Shown in pieces: positions 54,401 to 64,000 of a DNA stretch of 64,000 nt. The notes below the pieces were generated by a model. That model made no database searches and was not told the origin of the DNA. It saw nothing but the letters and a program-made list of their open reading frames with translations. Every line of letters begins with the position of its first letter. Within the stretch, counting starts at the first letter, position 1. This stretch comes from Elephas maximus indicus. Its lineage: Eukaryota > Chordata > Mammalia > Proboscidea > Elephantidae. The position numbers and the translations under genes were made by a program. The stretch lies in contig NC_064823.1 in assembly GCF_024166365.1 (NCBI RefSeq), positions 16,486,924-16,550,923 of the forward strand, written 5' to 3'.

Positions 54401-57259
54401 ATGCAATGTCACAAAATATTTGTTTTCTGTGAAAGCTACCTGAGGATGTATTCCACAAAACGGAAGAGCAAACCAACAATGAGGAAGACTTGAGATAGAA
54501 AAAAAAAAAAAAAGATCTAATGAAGGAAAGAAAGTGAAGGGATCTCCAGCAGGATGGGAAATTGAGATCCAGATGTGGAGGAAAACAGCCCAGATTGGTG
54601 CAAACTCTGGGAGAGATGCCTCAAAAAAAGATTAATTTGATAGAATACCTAATACATGAAACATCTTGAAAGAAAGCTTAGGCAATACAGAGTTTGAGGT
54701 TTAAAGTATATAAAGCGAGCAAATGAATAAAACTAAATGACTCTTAATTTCCAGGAAAACCAAAAGTTATATAGGAAAAGTACTGTAAGCATAGTTTACT
54801 ACTTGGCTCAGCTATTTAAGCAGCATTTATATGGTCGTAATCATGTACCCACCACTGAATATTGCATTAACCAACTTTATAATATAACTGTGTTGGGATG
54901 GTAGTGAGCACATGAGTGGGCAATGAAAACAGGGATGGCCAGAGAGCTAAAGCTTCATCCTGTGAAAATGGACAGATAATGCCTAAAACCATAAAACCAA
55001 AAGCAGTAATACAGTCGTTTTCTTTAGACAGATCAGGTAAATAGAAAATAGTCAGCTAAGGGGTCAATGTGTTGGCTCTGGGGTAGAGGAAGGGATGGGA
55101 AGAATGTCATTTTTGTAGTAAACCTTGCAGGATACTTCAACTCTTTAAATGACGTGCACGTACAACTTTGACTTAAATGCAAACTTTTTTAAAATTTCAA
55201 AAGGGAGTTGTGAGTGATGCCAAAGAGACTAGGAAGAGACGATCAGAGTCATGAGATCAACTTCAGAAGGACTAACGGTCTGACTGGGCACTAGATGGCT
55301 GCTGCTGATCATCTAGATAGAATACCCCGAGGTTGGCAAACTAAGTTTTCAATGCCATACCCTTGCGTTTTAAAGCTTTCATTTTTTCAGAGAAAGACAA
55401 CCTTTCTTTTCAAAACTTTTTCTTTTTTTTTTTAAATGCAAAATGCTTTAAATAATTCGTGAAGCATTCTGTCAGTGTTTTATGCTTCCTGGGAAAAGAA
55501 ATTTTCTTCTCTCTTCCTATTATTGCTATCGCTCAACACATTCAGCAGAGAATGTATAGCTTATTAAAGCAGATGACATTCCCTAAGAGTTTTCAGGAAT
55601 TATAAACAATTACAGGAAAGAGAAGTGTTTCCATTACCAAATGGACAATAATGATGGACTCTACTACTGAATATGCCAGCAAGATCATAGAGTTTAGAGA
55701 GCAAGCACAGTGTTTTAACCTTTATTCTAGCAGATAGAAGATGATGCAGTATTCTATTATCCACAATGACAAGTGATTTATTGGGAGACTTTCTTTTCTT
55801 CCAAACTGTTTTAAACCATTGTTTTTTTCTTCAGTTGCTCTGATTTTTCATCTTAGTGCATGTACGGGGCTATAAGCATTTGAATGGTCGTTTTTTAAAA
55901 AACATAGCATTCTCAGCTCTAGAGCTATTCGCTTTGATAAAACTATACCACAAATGCAGGTTTGCCTTGTTGCATGCCAAAACAGCTTTTATACAGGCAG
56001 ATTTTTTTTTTTTTTTCAGTAGTCTCCTCTAAAGAGTCACAATCTCAAGGCTGAGGAATTTCATTACCCCAGAAATCTGCATTCTAAAATCTTGTTTTAG
56101 AGAGAACTATTGTGTGGGAAGCCAGATATTCTTGTGAAAAGAGAAACTTATTTTAAAATAGGATTCTCAAACACTGAAGGATGCAGGAAGCAGGTTAAAG
56201 GCTGACGGTGGGACTACAATGATTATGTATGGGCTACATTTTCCCAGCCCTCAGAGGAGGTGAAATTGTCGGTCTTGAGGTAATCGATCAGAAAACCATC
56301 ACACAAGCGGTTTTGCTGAGGTTCTGAAATAATGACACAACATTTTTAAGAACCTTTCCTCCTAATGTTCTTCTCTAATGGGCAGTAAGACCCTTACCCC
56401 AGGTCACTGCTAGAGTGGCAGACTACTATCTAGTTTTCACGTAGGGAGTTGGTGGGCAGTACTAGAATGCGGAGTCAAACTGTGCTTTGTAACGTTGATA
56501 TCTTTTTGACAGATCGCCCGGATTTCATGGTTAATGGGCCTTTGTTATCTGTGCTCTGTAGATGTACAAAATTAAAGTTCTAAAGGACTAAAGACTGCCA
56601 CTTGTGCATTTTCCATTATCAACTGACCTCTGTAATTTTGTTATATATTAAAATTTGGAATGGCATATGCATGAAATGGGGAAATAATTTAAAGGCAGAA
56701 TGCTTTGTTAAAGATAATCAATATAGTTCCAGGTTGCTTTTATTTTAGAACACGTAATCTAGCAAGAAGGAAGTCTACAGTGTGGATATCTAAACTCTAG
56801 ATCCAAGAACAATAGAATTGAATTCTAACTATTGAACTGAGTGGACGTGAGTAAATTATTGAATCTTCATGCATCTAGTGCTTTATCGTCTGTCCAGAAA
56901 ATAAAAAAATTAAAAGGTTACGAAAGATTAACTCTCAGAACACTTCTCACTCCAAAATTGTTTATTTTTATTTTCAAAATACCACCATCGCTATGTGACA
57001 TTAATCAAAGATTATATCTGTTTAAAATTGATCCAAGATTTGTATTTGTATAATTTTTATCAATAAATTTATCTCAACATTTGGGTTGTTCCACGCACAT
57101 TCAAGTCACACTGCTAAACCAAAGGGGGGAAGAATTACAAGAATTTGAACTCTTAATTTGAACCATATGACCAAAGTATATACAAGATCTAAAGGAGACA
57201 TCTTAGTAACCCCTTGCTACCTTAACAAGTTTGAAGTTTTATTTCACCTATGTTAGCTT
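54401..57259. other. Repeat-poor; candidate conserved noncoding DNA at 55360-56330
   Basis: No named transposon in almost 3 kb. 55360-56330 is evenly composed, with words such as GCAAAATGCTTTAAATAATT, TTATGCTTCCTGGG and TATAAACAATTACAGG, and short frames only. Homopolymer runs at 54500 (A) and 56003 (T). Confidence 0.3.
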
Positions 57260-57654
57260 CCCAGTGCTGCTATAACAGAAATACCACAAGGGAGTGGTTT
57301 CAAAGAACAGAAATTTGTTTTCTCACAATTTAGGAAGCTAAAAGTTCAAGTTCAGGACACTGGCTATAGAAAAAGGCTCTCTGTCTGTGTCTGTTGGCTC
57401 TGGGGAAATATTCTTCTCAGCTTGTGTAGCCCTCGAATTCTCTGGTGCCTTGGCAATCTTCATGTGGCAACTATTTCTACCCTCCCCCATTTTGTGCTGT
57501 GCTCCTGTGTCCAATTTGTTCTTCTAATAACTCAAAAGTGATTAGGTTTAGAACACACCCTACACTGACATTGCCTCATTAACATAACCATAAAGCCCTA
57601 TTCCCAAATGGAATTACATCCACAGGTATGCGGGCAAACAATTCAATTCATGAT
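57260..57654 (-). mobile_element. MaLR-type solo LTR, more diverged
   Basis: Complement of the LTR family at 7484/40024: CCAGTGCTGCTATAACAGAA, TGTTTTCTCACAATTTAGG, GTGATTAGGTTTAGAACACA and AAACAATTCAATTCATGATA. Confidence 0.8.
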
Positions 57655-57879
57655 ATCACCCAAAATTTGGAAATTTGGTATTAGTAAGCAAAATTCAACA
57701 AGTCATTTAGAAGCCAAGTTCACGCAACTAGAAAAAGTCATTGAGTGATGGAGAAAGAAACTTCATAAGGCGTGGAGGAGGTATGTGTAGAGCTCAAGCA
57801 CAATGATTTTTTTTATTTGATGTTAACATTATAGTATGAAGAATCTCTCACTAAGCTATTTTAATTATTTTTTGAAATA
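57655..57879. other. Short unassigned stretch
   Basis: AT-rich, nothing recognised. Confidence 0.35.
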
Positions 57880-58398
57880 ATTAAAATTAACTTCAGCCAT
57901 ATTAAAAAGCATAGCTATAGTAAACATCCACCACCGAGTTTAAGAAACAATTACATTCATATCCCTTCTTTCCTTGAAATAGCCGTTAAATTTGGTGTTT
58001 ATCATTCTTGAGCTTGTTTTTATAATTTTGCTACATAAACTCTGTATACATATATAATGAATGTTATTTTATATTTTTCTATTCTTTTTTAAATAGTAGC
58101 ATACTGTACATATCCTATATGCAAGGTTGTATTTTTTAGATTATACACGTTGATAATTTGGCTTTAATTCATAATTTTAATTGTTCCAAAGTATTATAAT
58201 GAACGAATATGACAAAGTCTACTTATTCATTCCCCTATGGATAGCCATTTGTTTCCAACTTTTTTTTTTTTCAATATCACAATAAACATTCTTGTATATA
58301 TCTCCTCGTACACATGTATGAAAGTGCCCCTAGGTTACATAGGTAGTAACGGAATTATTAAGTTTTAAGCTTATTCACATCTTCAAGTTTACTATGAC

Positions 58399-58566
58399 CA
58401 AAAAAAAAAAAAAAAAACCCATTGCCAAGGAGTCAATTCGGACTCATACTGGCCTTATAGGACAAGTAGAGCTGCCCCACAGGGTTTCCAAGAAGCAGCT
58501 GTGGACTGGAACTGCCAACTTTGGGGTGAGCAGCGAAACCCTTAACCATTTCACCACCAGGGCTTC
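58399..58566 (-). mobile_element. AfroSINE
   Basis: 18-base A run, then CCCATTGCCAAGGAGTCAAT to TTCACCACCAGGGCTTC. The head region is diverged (GGGGTGAGCAGCGAAACCC). Confidence 0.88.
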
Positions 58567-58607
58567 AAACCAAACCTGTTGCCGTAAAGTCAATTCAGGC
58601 TCATCGG
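58567..58607 (-). mobile_element. AfroSINE 3' fragment abutting the previous copy
   Basis: ACCAAACCTGTTGCCGTAAA then GTCAATTCAGGCTCATCGG: only the tail of a second minus SINE. Confidence 0.75.
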
Positions 58608-59237
58608 TGGCCCCAGCTGCTCTCCAATGTAGTTGCATCAATTTATACTCTCACCAAAAGTGTTCATCGTGTCTTACGATGCACAGTAATTTTTAAATTT
58701 AAATTAATCAATCTTGTTGATGCTTCCTGGGTCTTATTTAAGAAATCTATCCCTAGCCTGCAGTCAAAAATATTTTTTTTTATATTTTCTTCTGAAAGGA
58801 GTTTCAGTTTTGCATTTCATTTTTTGGTCTTTAATCCGTCTGAAATTGATTTTTGTTTATGTTATAAGCTCTGGATTTATTCCTGTCCCCATATGAATAA
58901 CCAATCGACTTAATAAAGCCTGAAGTTAATCCACATCTCTAGCTTCCTTCGGAAAAACAGCAATCCAACACGTACCTAAAATACTCTAACTCCTGTGAAA
59001 TCCTGACTTCTAGGGTTATTTCTGGCTACTCCACCCGGTGTTTCCAGAAGTTATTACTAACTGGAATCATGTTTTAGGTTAACTTTTCAATTTATAAACT
59101 ACCTACATAGTGTAGAGTTGAGCCCAAAATGAATGTGAAGGTAAGTCCATATTTACAAATTCTCAAGGAAAATTTTTCCTACTCCATCTCCCAGCCCAGG
59201 CTGAGACAAGCAAGTCGTTTAACTGGTTTCCTGTGCA

Positions 59238-59445
59238 AAAAAAAAATGCCATCCAGGCAATCCGGACTCAGAGCGTCCCTTGTGTTACAGAACAGAACTG
59301 CTAAATAGAGGTTTTTTTCGCTGTAATCTTTACAAAAACGGATTGCCAGACCTTTCTTTAGTGGCTCCACTGGGTGAGTTCCAACCGCCAACCTTTAGGT
59401 TAGTAGTCAAGGACACGGTTTGTACCACCCAGGGACTTGCGCCAG
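59238..59445 (-). mobile_element. AfroSINE, older subtype
   Basis: A run, ATGCCATCCAGGCAATCC, TTGTGTTACAGAACAGAACT, CTCCACTGGGTGAGTTCC and AACCTTTAGGTTAGTAGTCA. Diverged. Confidence 0.8.
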
Positions 59446-59587
59446 GGGGTAGATATTTTTCTGGTTTGCCCTTGCGTTTTTCACTGGTGTTGCATCCCTT
59501 TGATGGTTTTTGTTTTGTTTTATTTTCTATTTCATTTTCAACTCCCTACCTCCACTGGATTAACAGCATAAATTTCTGTCCGCATAC

Positions 59588-59772
59588 CAAAAAACCAAAC
59601 CCGTTGTGACTCACAGCAACCCTGTAGGACAGGGTAGAACTGCCCTGTAGGGTTTCCAAGCTGCACATCTCTTCAGAAACAGACTACCACATCTTTCACC
59701 TGTGGATCCACAGAGTGGGTTCAAACTGCTGGCCTTTTGATTAGCACTTGAGCTCTTTAACCACTGTGCCAC
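59588..59772 (-). mobile_element. AfroSINE, long subtype
   Basis: AAAAACCAAACCCGTTG to TTTAACCACTGTGCCAC, with the complement of the long-subtype block (AGACTACCACATCTTTCACC). Confidence 0.88.
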
Positions 59773-59826
59773 AAAAAAAAAAAAAATCACTGCTAACAAG
59801 TTTATTCCAACTCATAGGGACCCAGA
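59773..59826 (-). mobile_element. AfroSINE 3' fragment
   Basis: An A run followed by CACTGCTAACAAGTTTATTC and CAACTCATAGGGACCC. It directly follows the SINE head at 59772. Confidence 0.75.
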
Positions 59827-59987
59827 CCATTAAATTCCATTTCTTGATTACTGAGAGATAGAACCAGCCTCCAGCCACGCCTCCCTAGGTAGCTGCCACA
59901 CCTTTTGTTCTAAGGTTTTGTTTCCTCATTGTTTATCTCTTCGAGGATTTTCCAAATTCCCTTGTGAGCATTAAAATGGATTGTTGT

Positions 59988-60850
59988 ACTCAATACATGG
60001 AAGGTCAGCTCAATTGGACTGGACCAAAAGCAAAGAAGTTTCCGGGATAAAATGAATGCTTCAAAGGTCAGCGGACCAAGGGCGGGGTCTGGGGACCATG
60101 GTTTGAGGGGACTTCTAAGTCAATTGGCAAAATAATTCTATTATGAAAACATTCTGCATCCCACTTTGAAAGGTGGCGTCTGGGGTCTTAAATGCTAACA
60201 AGCGGCCATCTAAGATGCATCAATTGGTCTCAACCCACCTGGAGCAAAGGAAAATGAAGAACACCAAGGTCACACGACAACTGAGAGCCCAAGAGACAGA
60301 AAGCGCCACATGAACCAGAGACCTACATCATCCTGAGACCAGAAGAACTAGTTGGTGCCCGGCCACAATCGATGACTGCCTTGACAGGGAGCACAGCAGA
60401 GGACCCCTGAGGGAGCAGGAGATCAGTGGGATACAGACCCCAAATTCTCATAAAAAGACCAAACTTAATGGTCTGACTGAGACTAGAGGAATCCCGGCGG
60501 CCATGGTCCCCAAACCTTCTGTTGGCACAGGACAGGAACCATTCCTGAAGACAACTCATCAGACATGAAAGGGACTGGACAGTGGGTAGGAGAGAGATGC
60601 TGATGAAGAGTGAGCTAATTATATCAGGTGGACACTTGAGACTGTGTTGGCATCTCATGTCTGGAGGGGGGATGGGAGGATAGAGAGAGAGGGAAGCTGG
60701 CAAAATTGTCACGAAAGGAGAGACTGAAAGGGCTGACTCAATAGGGGGAGAGCAAGTGGGAGTAAGGAGTAAGATGTATGTAAACTTATATGTGACAGAC
60801 TGATTGGATTTGTAAACGTTCACTTGAAGCTTAATAAAAGTTAATAAAAA
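59988..60850 (+). mobile_element. L1 3' UTR insertion, type B, with 15-bp target-site duplication
   Basis: 863 bases between exact copies of AAAATGGATTGTTGT (59973-59987 and 60851-60865). The left copy follows TT, giving the TT/AAAA site preferred by the L1 endonuclease. Contains no coding part: GGCGTCTGGGGTCTTAAATG, TGGTGCCCGGCCACAATCG, a purine-rich tract GGAGGGGGGATGGGAGGATA at 60662-60681, and the end GAAGCTTAATAAAAGTTAAT plus A run. The 166-codon minus frame (60323-60823) is antisense to it. Well preserved and young compared with other repeats here. Confidence 0.92.
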
Positions 60851-60865
60851 AAAATGGATTGTTGT

Positions 60866-61555
60866 TACATTTTATCTAGTGTTTCTAAGTTTTTTTAAAC
60901 TGAATCCCCACTATCCAAGGAACAAAATCTTTTAAGTAGTTTAACAAAAGTCAATGTTGGATATTATTTTTAATATTAAATTTGATGACAGAGAAGATTA
61001 ATTTAATATTATTAAAAATGAAACTGCATCTGCCATAAATGATCCTGTAAGAAATTTTTATATTGATGTCACATTCAAAATGCTTTTAGCTCTTTTTTTC
61101 AGAGACCAAAGTTGGAGAATATGGTTGCTTTCAAGGGTTTTATTATTTAAATCTCCTGTAATTGTGACTGTTTAATCCATTTTTTTTTTTTAATTTTTAT
61201 TGGACTATCATGTGTAATGATCTACAAGAATCCTACACATCAGTTGCTGTCTTGCCAAGTTATCGTGTTATTCCTCATTCCTAGCCTATGCCATAGCAAA
61301 GCAAACTGGGGGGCATTCTCCACCCAAAGGTAAAATTCTTTTCTACAACTGATTCTTTGCTTGTGCTTTAATCCACCCCCATACCCTCATTCCCCACTCC
61401 TCAAGTTCAACTCTCAAAAGCCTATACATCATTGAAGGCCGATTTCAAGGTTTGCCATAGTCATGAAACTTCTCCTTATTGCCCCAAATATGATCTATAA
61501 TCTTCTGATTCTTATCATGTTCTATCTTGCATTATTATTTTATTGGAGTTGTAAA
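60866..61555. other. Unassigned
   Basis: No gene. 60960-61015 contains an imperfect AT-rich inverted repeat (TTTTTAATATTAAATTT / AATTTAATATTATTAAAA). 61180-61200 is a T run followed by ~350 bases that look like an old minus-strand retroelement which I could not name. Confidence 0.35.
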
Positions 61556-61760
61556 GGAGCCCTGGTGACACAATGTTTAAGTGCTTAGCTGCTAACTGAA
61601 AGGTTGGTGGCTCGAATCCATCAGCCACTCCTCAGAAGAAAACACCTAGCAGTCTAATCCTGTAAAGATTACAGCCTAGGAAACCCTATGGGGCAGTTCT
61701 ACTCTGTCCTATAGGACCACTAAGAGTTGGAATTGACTCAATGGCACACAATAACTACGA
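61556..61760 (+). mobile_element. AfroSINE, long subtype
   Basis: GGAGCCCTGGTGACACAATG head, long-subtype block CTAATCCTGTAAAGATTACA, tail GAATTGACTCAATGGCACAC. Confidence 0.93.
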
Positions 61761-62655
61761 CATTTATTGTAACCTCTATCTTTTGTATTCATATATTCCA
61801 TGAAGCACTGAGAATTTGTAGAAAATCAATACTCTTTGAATTTCACACACACACAAAAAAAATCTCCTTTGCAATTCAAAATGGTTGTTTTAAATCACTA
61901 TATTAAAAATACAAACCCTGAAAGTTCCAGTCAATGTGGCACCTTAGATATATGCACTGTAACAATCCCCTGACAACAAAGGCTCAAGAAACAAAGTAAA
62001 ACAGACACGAAAAATGAACTCAGATCCCAGAAGATCAAACAGAGAGCTCAAGAAACAGACTGAGCACCATCGGAAGGAGAGACAGAATAAGGCCAGCAGG
62101 AAAAGAGAGGTTCACAGATTGACCACACCATGCCTGCTGATGTGGAACAGTGTGGACATTTTGGGATGACAAAGAACAAACCCAGAGTAAGGAACCCAGG
62201 AAAGGAACTGCAAAGAGAGCACACCTGGTGACAGAGATTCTGTGCAAACAACCATGGGAAGAAATGACAAAATGGGCAGGATGTGGCCAGGGATGAGGCA
62301 CCCCTGAGGGGGGGCACAAGTGGGAGTAGTATAGCTTTGCAACCAGGGAACCACTTGGAAGTACCTCTAGTGCAAATGAAACTGACTGGGTCATCCGAGA
62401 ATTGGAGAAGGAGAAAGTGTAGACAGGCGGTGCACATTGGTGGGGGAGAGTAAAAGGGAGAAAAAAAGGGGCGGGTGAGCACCAGCCCCCCGATGAGTGC
62501 AAGAAGGTAGGCAGCTAGAAAGTAGTACAGGGATTGCTTGTTGGTGGAGGCACCCAGGCATTTATATGGGAGTCACCCAGAAAAAGCCAACCCACGGAAT
62601 AACAAGTACAGCCCCAGCCCCCTGAGCTGGCCCAGTGCAAGCAGTCACCCACCAC

Positions 62656-63105
62656 ACCTGCATTAGCATGTGCCATGAAGTACATGCAAACAGAGCCAAG
62701 GCACACAAACTTGGTCATGCCCACCACTCGCTCTGTGAGGTGCTGGAGCCCCTAGCAGGTGTGCACAAGCCTGGTCATGCCCATCACCCCGTCCCTGAGG
62801 TGCAAGAGTCCTGCACGGATGCATGTAAGCCCAACCACACCCACCACTTCTCCCTGAGGTGCAGGAGGCCCACACTGATGCACACAAATCCAGTCAAGCC
62901 CACTACCCTTCCCTGAGGCACAGGAGGCCCATGTTGATGTGTGAAAGCCCAGCCATGCCCACCATCCCCTCCCTGAGGTATAGGAAGTTATCACTTGTGC
63001 ATAAGCTTCACTATGCCCACCAACCCTCCCTGAAATGCAGCAGCCTGTGATAATGCCCCCACAAATTCAGCCATGCTCACCACATCCCCTCTGAGAAGCA
63101 TATCA
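62656..63105 (+). repeat. Tandem array, ~60-bp period, about 7 units
   Basis: The word CATGCCCACCA or a close variant starts at 62716, 62776, 62836, 62895, 62954, 63012 and 63072, spacings of 60, 60, 59, 59, 58 and 60. Each unit also has CCCTGAGGTGCAGGAG-like and GTGCACAAGCC-like parts. Units differ at roughly a quarter of positions. Confidence 0.88.
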
Positions 63106-63197
63106 TTTGTGCAAACTCAGGCGGGCCCTGCTTCAACCTTTACCCCATCCCAGAACTTCGGGTCTCTGCCCCTTCCCCCTTCCACCCACAGATCCCT

Positions 63198-63470
63198 CCC
63201 AGCTGAACAGGACTCTGCACCCTGCCCAGCCAACACCACCCCCAGCCATGTGAGACTCTGTGCCCTGTCCCACCAACCTCACACCTCTGACTGAGCAGGA
63301 CCCTGCGTCCTAATGTGTCAATCCCCCCCCCCAGCTAAGTAAGATTCCATACCTTCCCACCTGCCCCCCTAGCTGAGTAGAACTCCATACTCTCCCCTAC
63401 TGACCCCTCCCCAGCCATGTGAGCCTCTGCACCCTATCTTGCACGTCCCCCCCCCGCCATGCCCCATCCT
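63198..63470 (+). repeat. Second tandem array, ~38-45-bp period
   Basis: CAGCTGAGTAGGACTCTGCA-like starts recur at 63200, 63243, 63288, 63332, 63370 and 63412, each followed by C-rich sequence. Differs in period and sequence from the preceding array. Confidence 0.8.
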
Positions 63471-63952
63471 GTGCTTCAGGTGTCACACTAACTGTTCTTG
63501 GCAACACGGAGGGAACATATTATTCCTCAGAGTTGTGAAAGAACCTCGACCACCCTCCATGTGGTACCTCACATGAGGAAAAAGACCTGTTCACACATCA
63601 AAAAACAATCCTTTAAGAGAAATCATACACACCTAATGACATAAGAGCACAGAGTGTGTGCAACCCATCATACTCATCAGTAAGAAGAAAGCACACCTAG
63701 CCAGCTGACAGCCCCAAGCCCATACAGAGACCAGATAACTGGCAGCTACACAGCTATATGCGAACTAACAATACAAAACAACATCAATTAAAACTATACA
63801 AAGGGAGGTAAACATTTAAAAATAAAGAAGAAGCTAAGCCTCAGATACATGAAAACAATACAAAAAAAGGCAAACACAGAATCAATAAAAATAAAATAAA
63901 CAAATATAACAGACCCTTAATGCCTCAAAGACAGCAGTCAATTACAAACCAT

Positions 63953-64000
63953 ATGAAGAAACAAGATATGATGGCTCAGGCAAATGAGCAAAATAAAGGG
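63953..64000 (+). CDS. Candidate start of L1 ORF1 (partial, cut by window end)
   Basis: ATG at 63953 opens a frame of 16 codons to the window end (MKKQDMMAQANEQNKG), with no stop. It follows the long L1-like 5' UTR and an A-rich leader, where ORF1 is expected. The short, Lys/Gln-rich N-terminus resembles ORF1 starts of other placental L1s as I remember them. Two further in-frame ATGs at codons 6 and 7 could also serve. Too short to prove, and whether the frame stays open is unknown. Confidence 0.4.
   Translation, partial: MKKQDMMAQANEQNKG

Larger units (their letters stand above)
57880..58905 (-). mobile_element. Old L1, 3' region, split by SINEs
   Basis: Complement of L1: CTTATTCATTCCCCTATGGA, ATATCACAATAAACATTCTT, TTATACTCTCACCAAAAGTG (after the SINEs), AGAAATCTATCCCTAGCCTG and GTCTTTAATCCGTCTGAAAT are in order. 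Interrupted at 58399-58607. Confidence 0.8.
61925..63952 (+). mobile_element. L1 5' UTR/promoter region (element continues past the window)
   Basis: About 2 kb without coding capacity, purine-rich on the left and C-rich on the right, with two tandem arrays (62656-63105 and 63198-63470), then an A-rich stretch leading to a candidate ORF1 start. This layout (long 5' UTR, tandem monomers, ORF1) is typical of mammalian L1s. The left boundary is a guess. Frames on either strand, such as 62035-62502 minus and 62635-62916 plus, are by-products; the latter repeats every 20 residues because the DNA period is 60. It might instead be another retroelement leader. Confidence 0.5.

Noticed and set aside
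60323-60823. Longest open frame of the window (166 codons, minus strand)
   Set aside because: It lies wholly antisense to the type B L1 3' UTR insertion, has Ser/Pro/Leu-rich low-information content, and no splice or promoter support.
62035-62502. Overlapping minus-strand frames of 144 and 155 codons
   Set aside because: They are antisense to the purine-rich L1-like 5' UTR; absence of stops reflects composition. Two long frames in different registers over the same bases argue against coding.
62635-62916. Plus frame encoding His/Lys-rich 20-residue repeats
   Set aside because: The repetition follows the 60-base DNA period of the tandem array. Units lose the frame after 62916 because later spacings are 59 and 58.
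62716-63105. Regularly spaced repeats resembling a CRISPR array
   Set aside because: Units are contiguous and diverged with no unique spacers, and the genome is mammalian.

Overview
The window is nuclear DNA from an afrotherian mammal, most likely a paenungulate (elephant, hyrax, manatee or a close relative). The main evidence is about 34 copies or fragments of one tRNA-derived SINE of AfroSINE type. Its 5' end reads GGAGCCCTGGTGG..GCAGTGG, it has an internal RNA polymerase III B-box (GTTCGAATCC), and its 3' end reads TATGAGTCGGAATCGACTCG. The same 3' tail is found on two copies of an RTE (BovB-type) LINE. Two types of L1 3' UTR, and MaLR LTRs that look lineage-specific, fit the same assignment. 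The naming of families comes from memory of published repeat families, not from a database search.

No intact protein-coding gene is supported. Open reading frames are short, and many lie antisense to or inside recognisable retroelements. The exceptions worth reading are a broken processed copy of ribosomal protein L27 (49189-49597, minus), one GC- and CpG-rich segment with good splice signals that could be an exon (11342-11489, minus), and the 5' region of an L1 element that runs off the right edge, with an apparent ORF1 start at 63953. Everything else reads like an intron or gene desert, and several repeat-free, homeodomain-site-rich stretches resemble developmental conserved noncoding DNA.

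Layout: 1-1.0 kb, SINE fragment, minus-strand L1 3' UTR and a plus SINE; 1-5.9 kb mostly unassigned; 5.9-9 kb, RTE 3' end, an L2 split by a MaLR LTR, a MIR and two SINEs; 9-14 kb, repeat-poor, with candidate regulatory DNA and the candidate exon; 12.4-21.4 kb, L2, MaLR, MIR, SINEs, a G-quadruplex tract and an L1 with nested SINEs; 21.4-24.4 kb, repeat-poor; 24.4-28.9 kb, L1, a Tigger-like transposon stacked with a hAT element and an LTR, another L1, and MIRs, one of which carries a small TIR element; 29-37 kb, mostly unique, with one MaLR and several SINEs, one of them dimeric; 37-43.4 kb, L2, L1, MaLRs and SINEs; 43.4-49 kb mostly unassigned; 49-51.1 kb, the RPL27 pseudogene and a hAT element hosting an LTR and an L1 tail; 51.6-54.4 kb, an L1 broken by two SINEs at one target site and by an RTE copy with an inverted 5' end; 54.4-57.2 kb, unique; 57.2-61.8 kb, MaLR, L1, a SINE cluster and a clean L1 3' UTR insertion; 61.9-64 kb, the L1 5' region with two tandem-repeat arrays.

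The main interest is the record of transposon nesting and integration mechanics. Several insertions have target-site duplications legible enough to order the events and to show how composite insertions arose.
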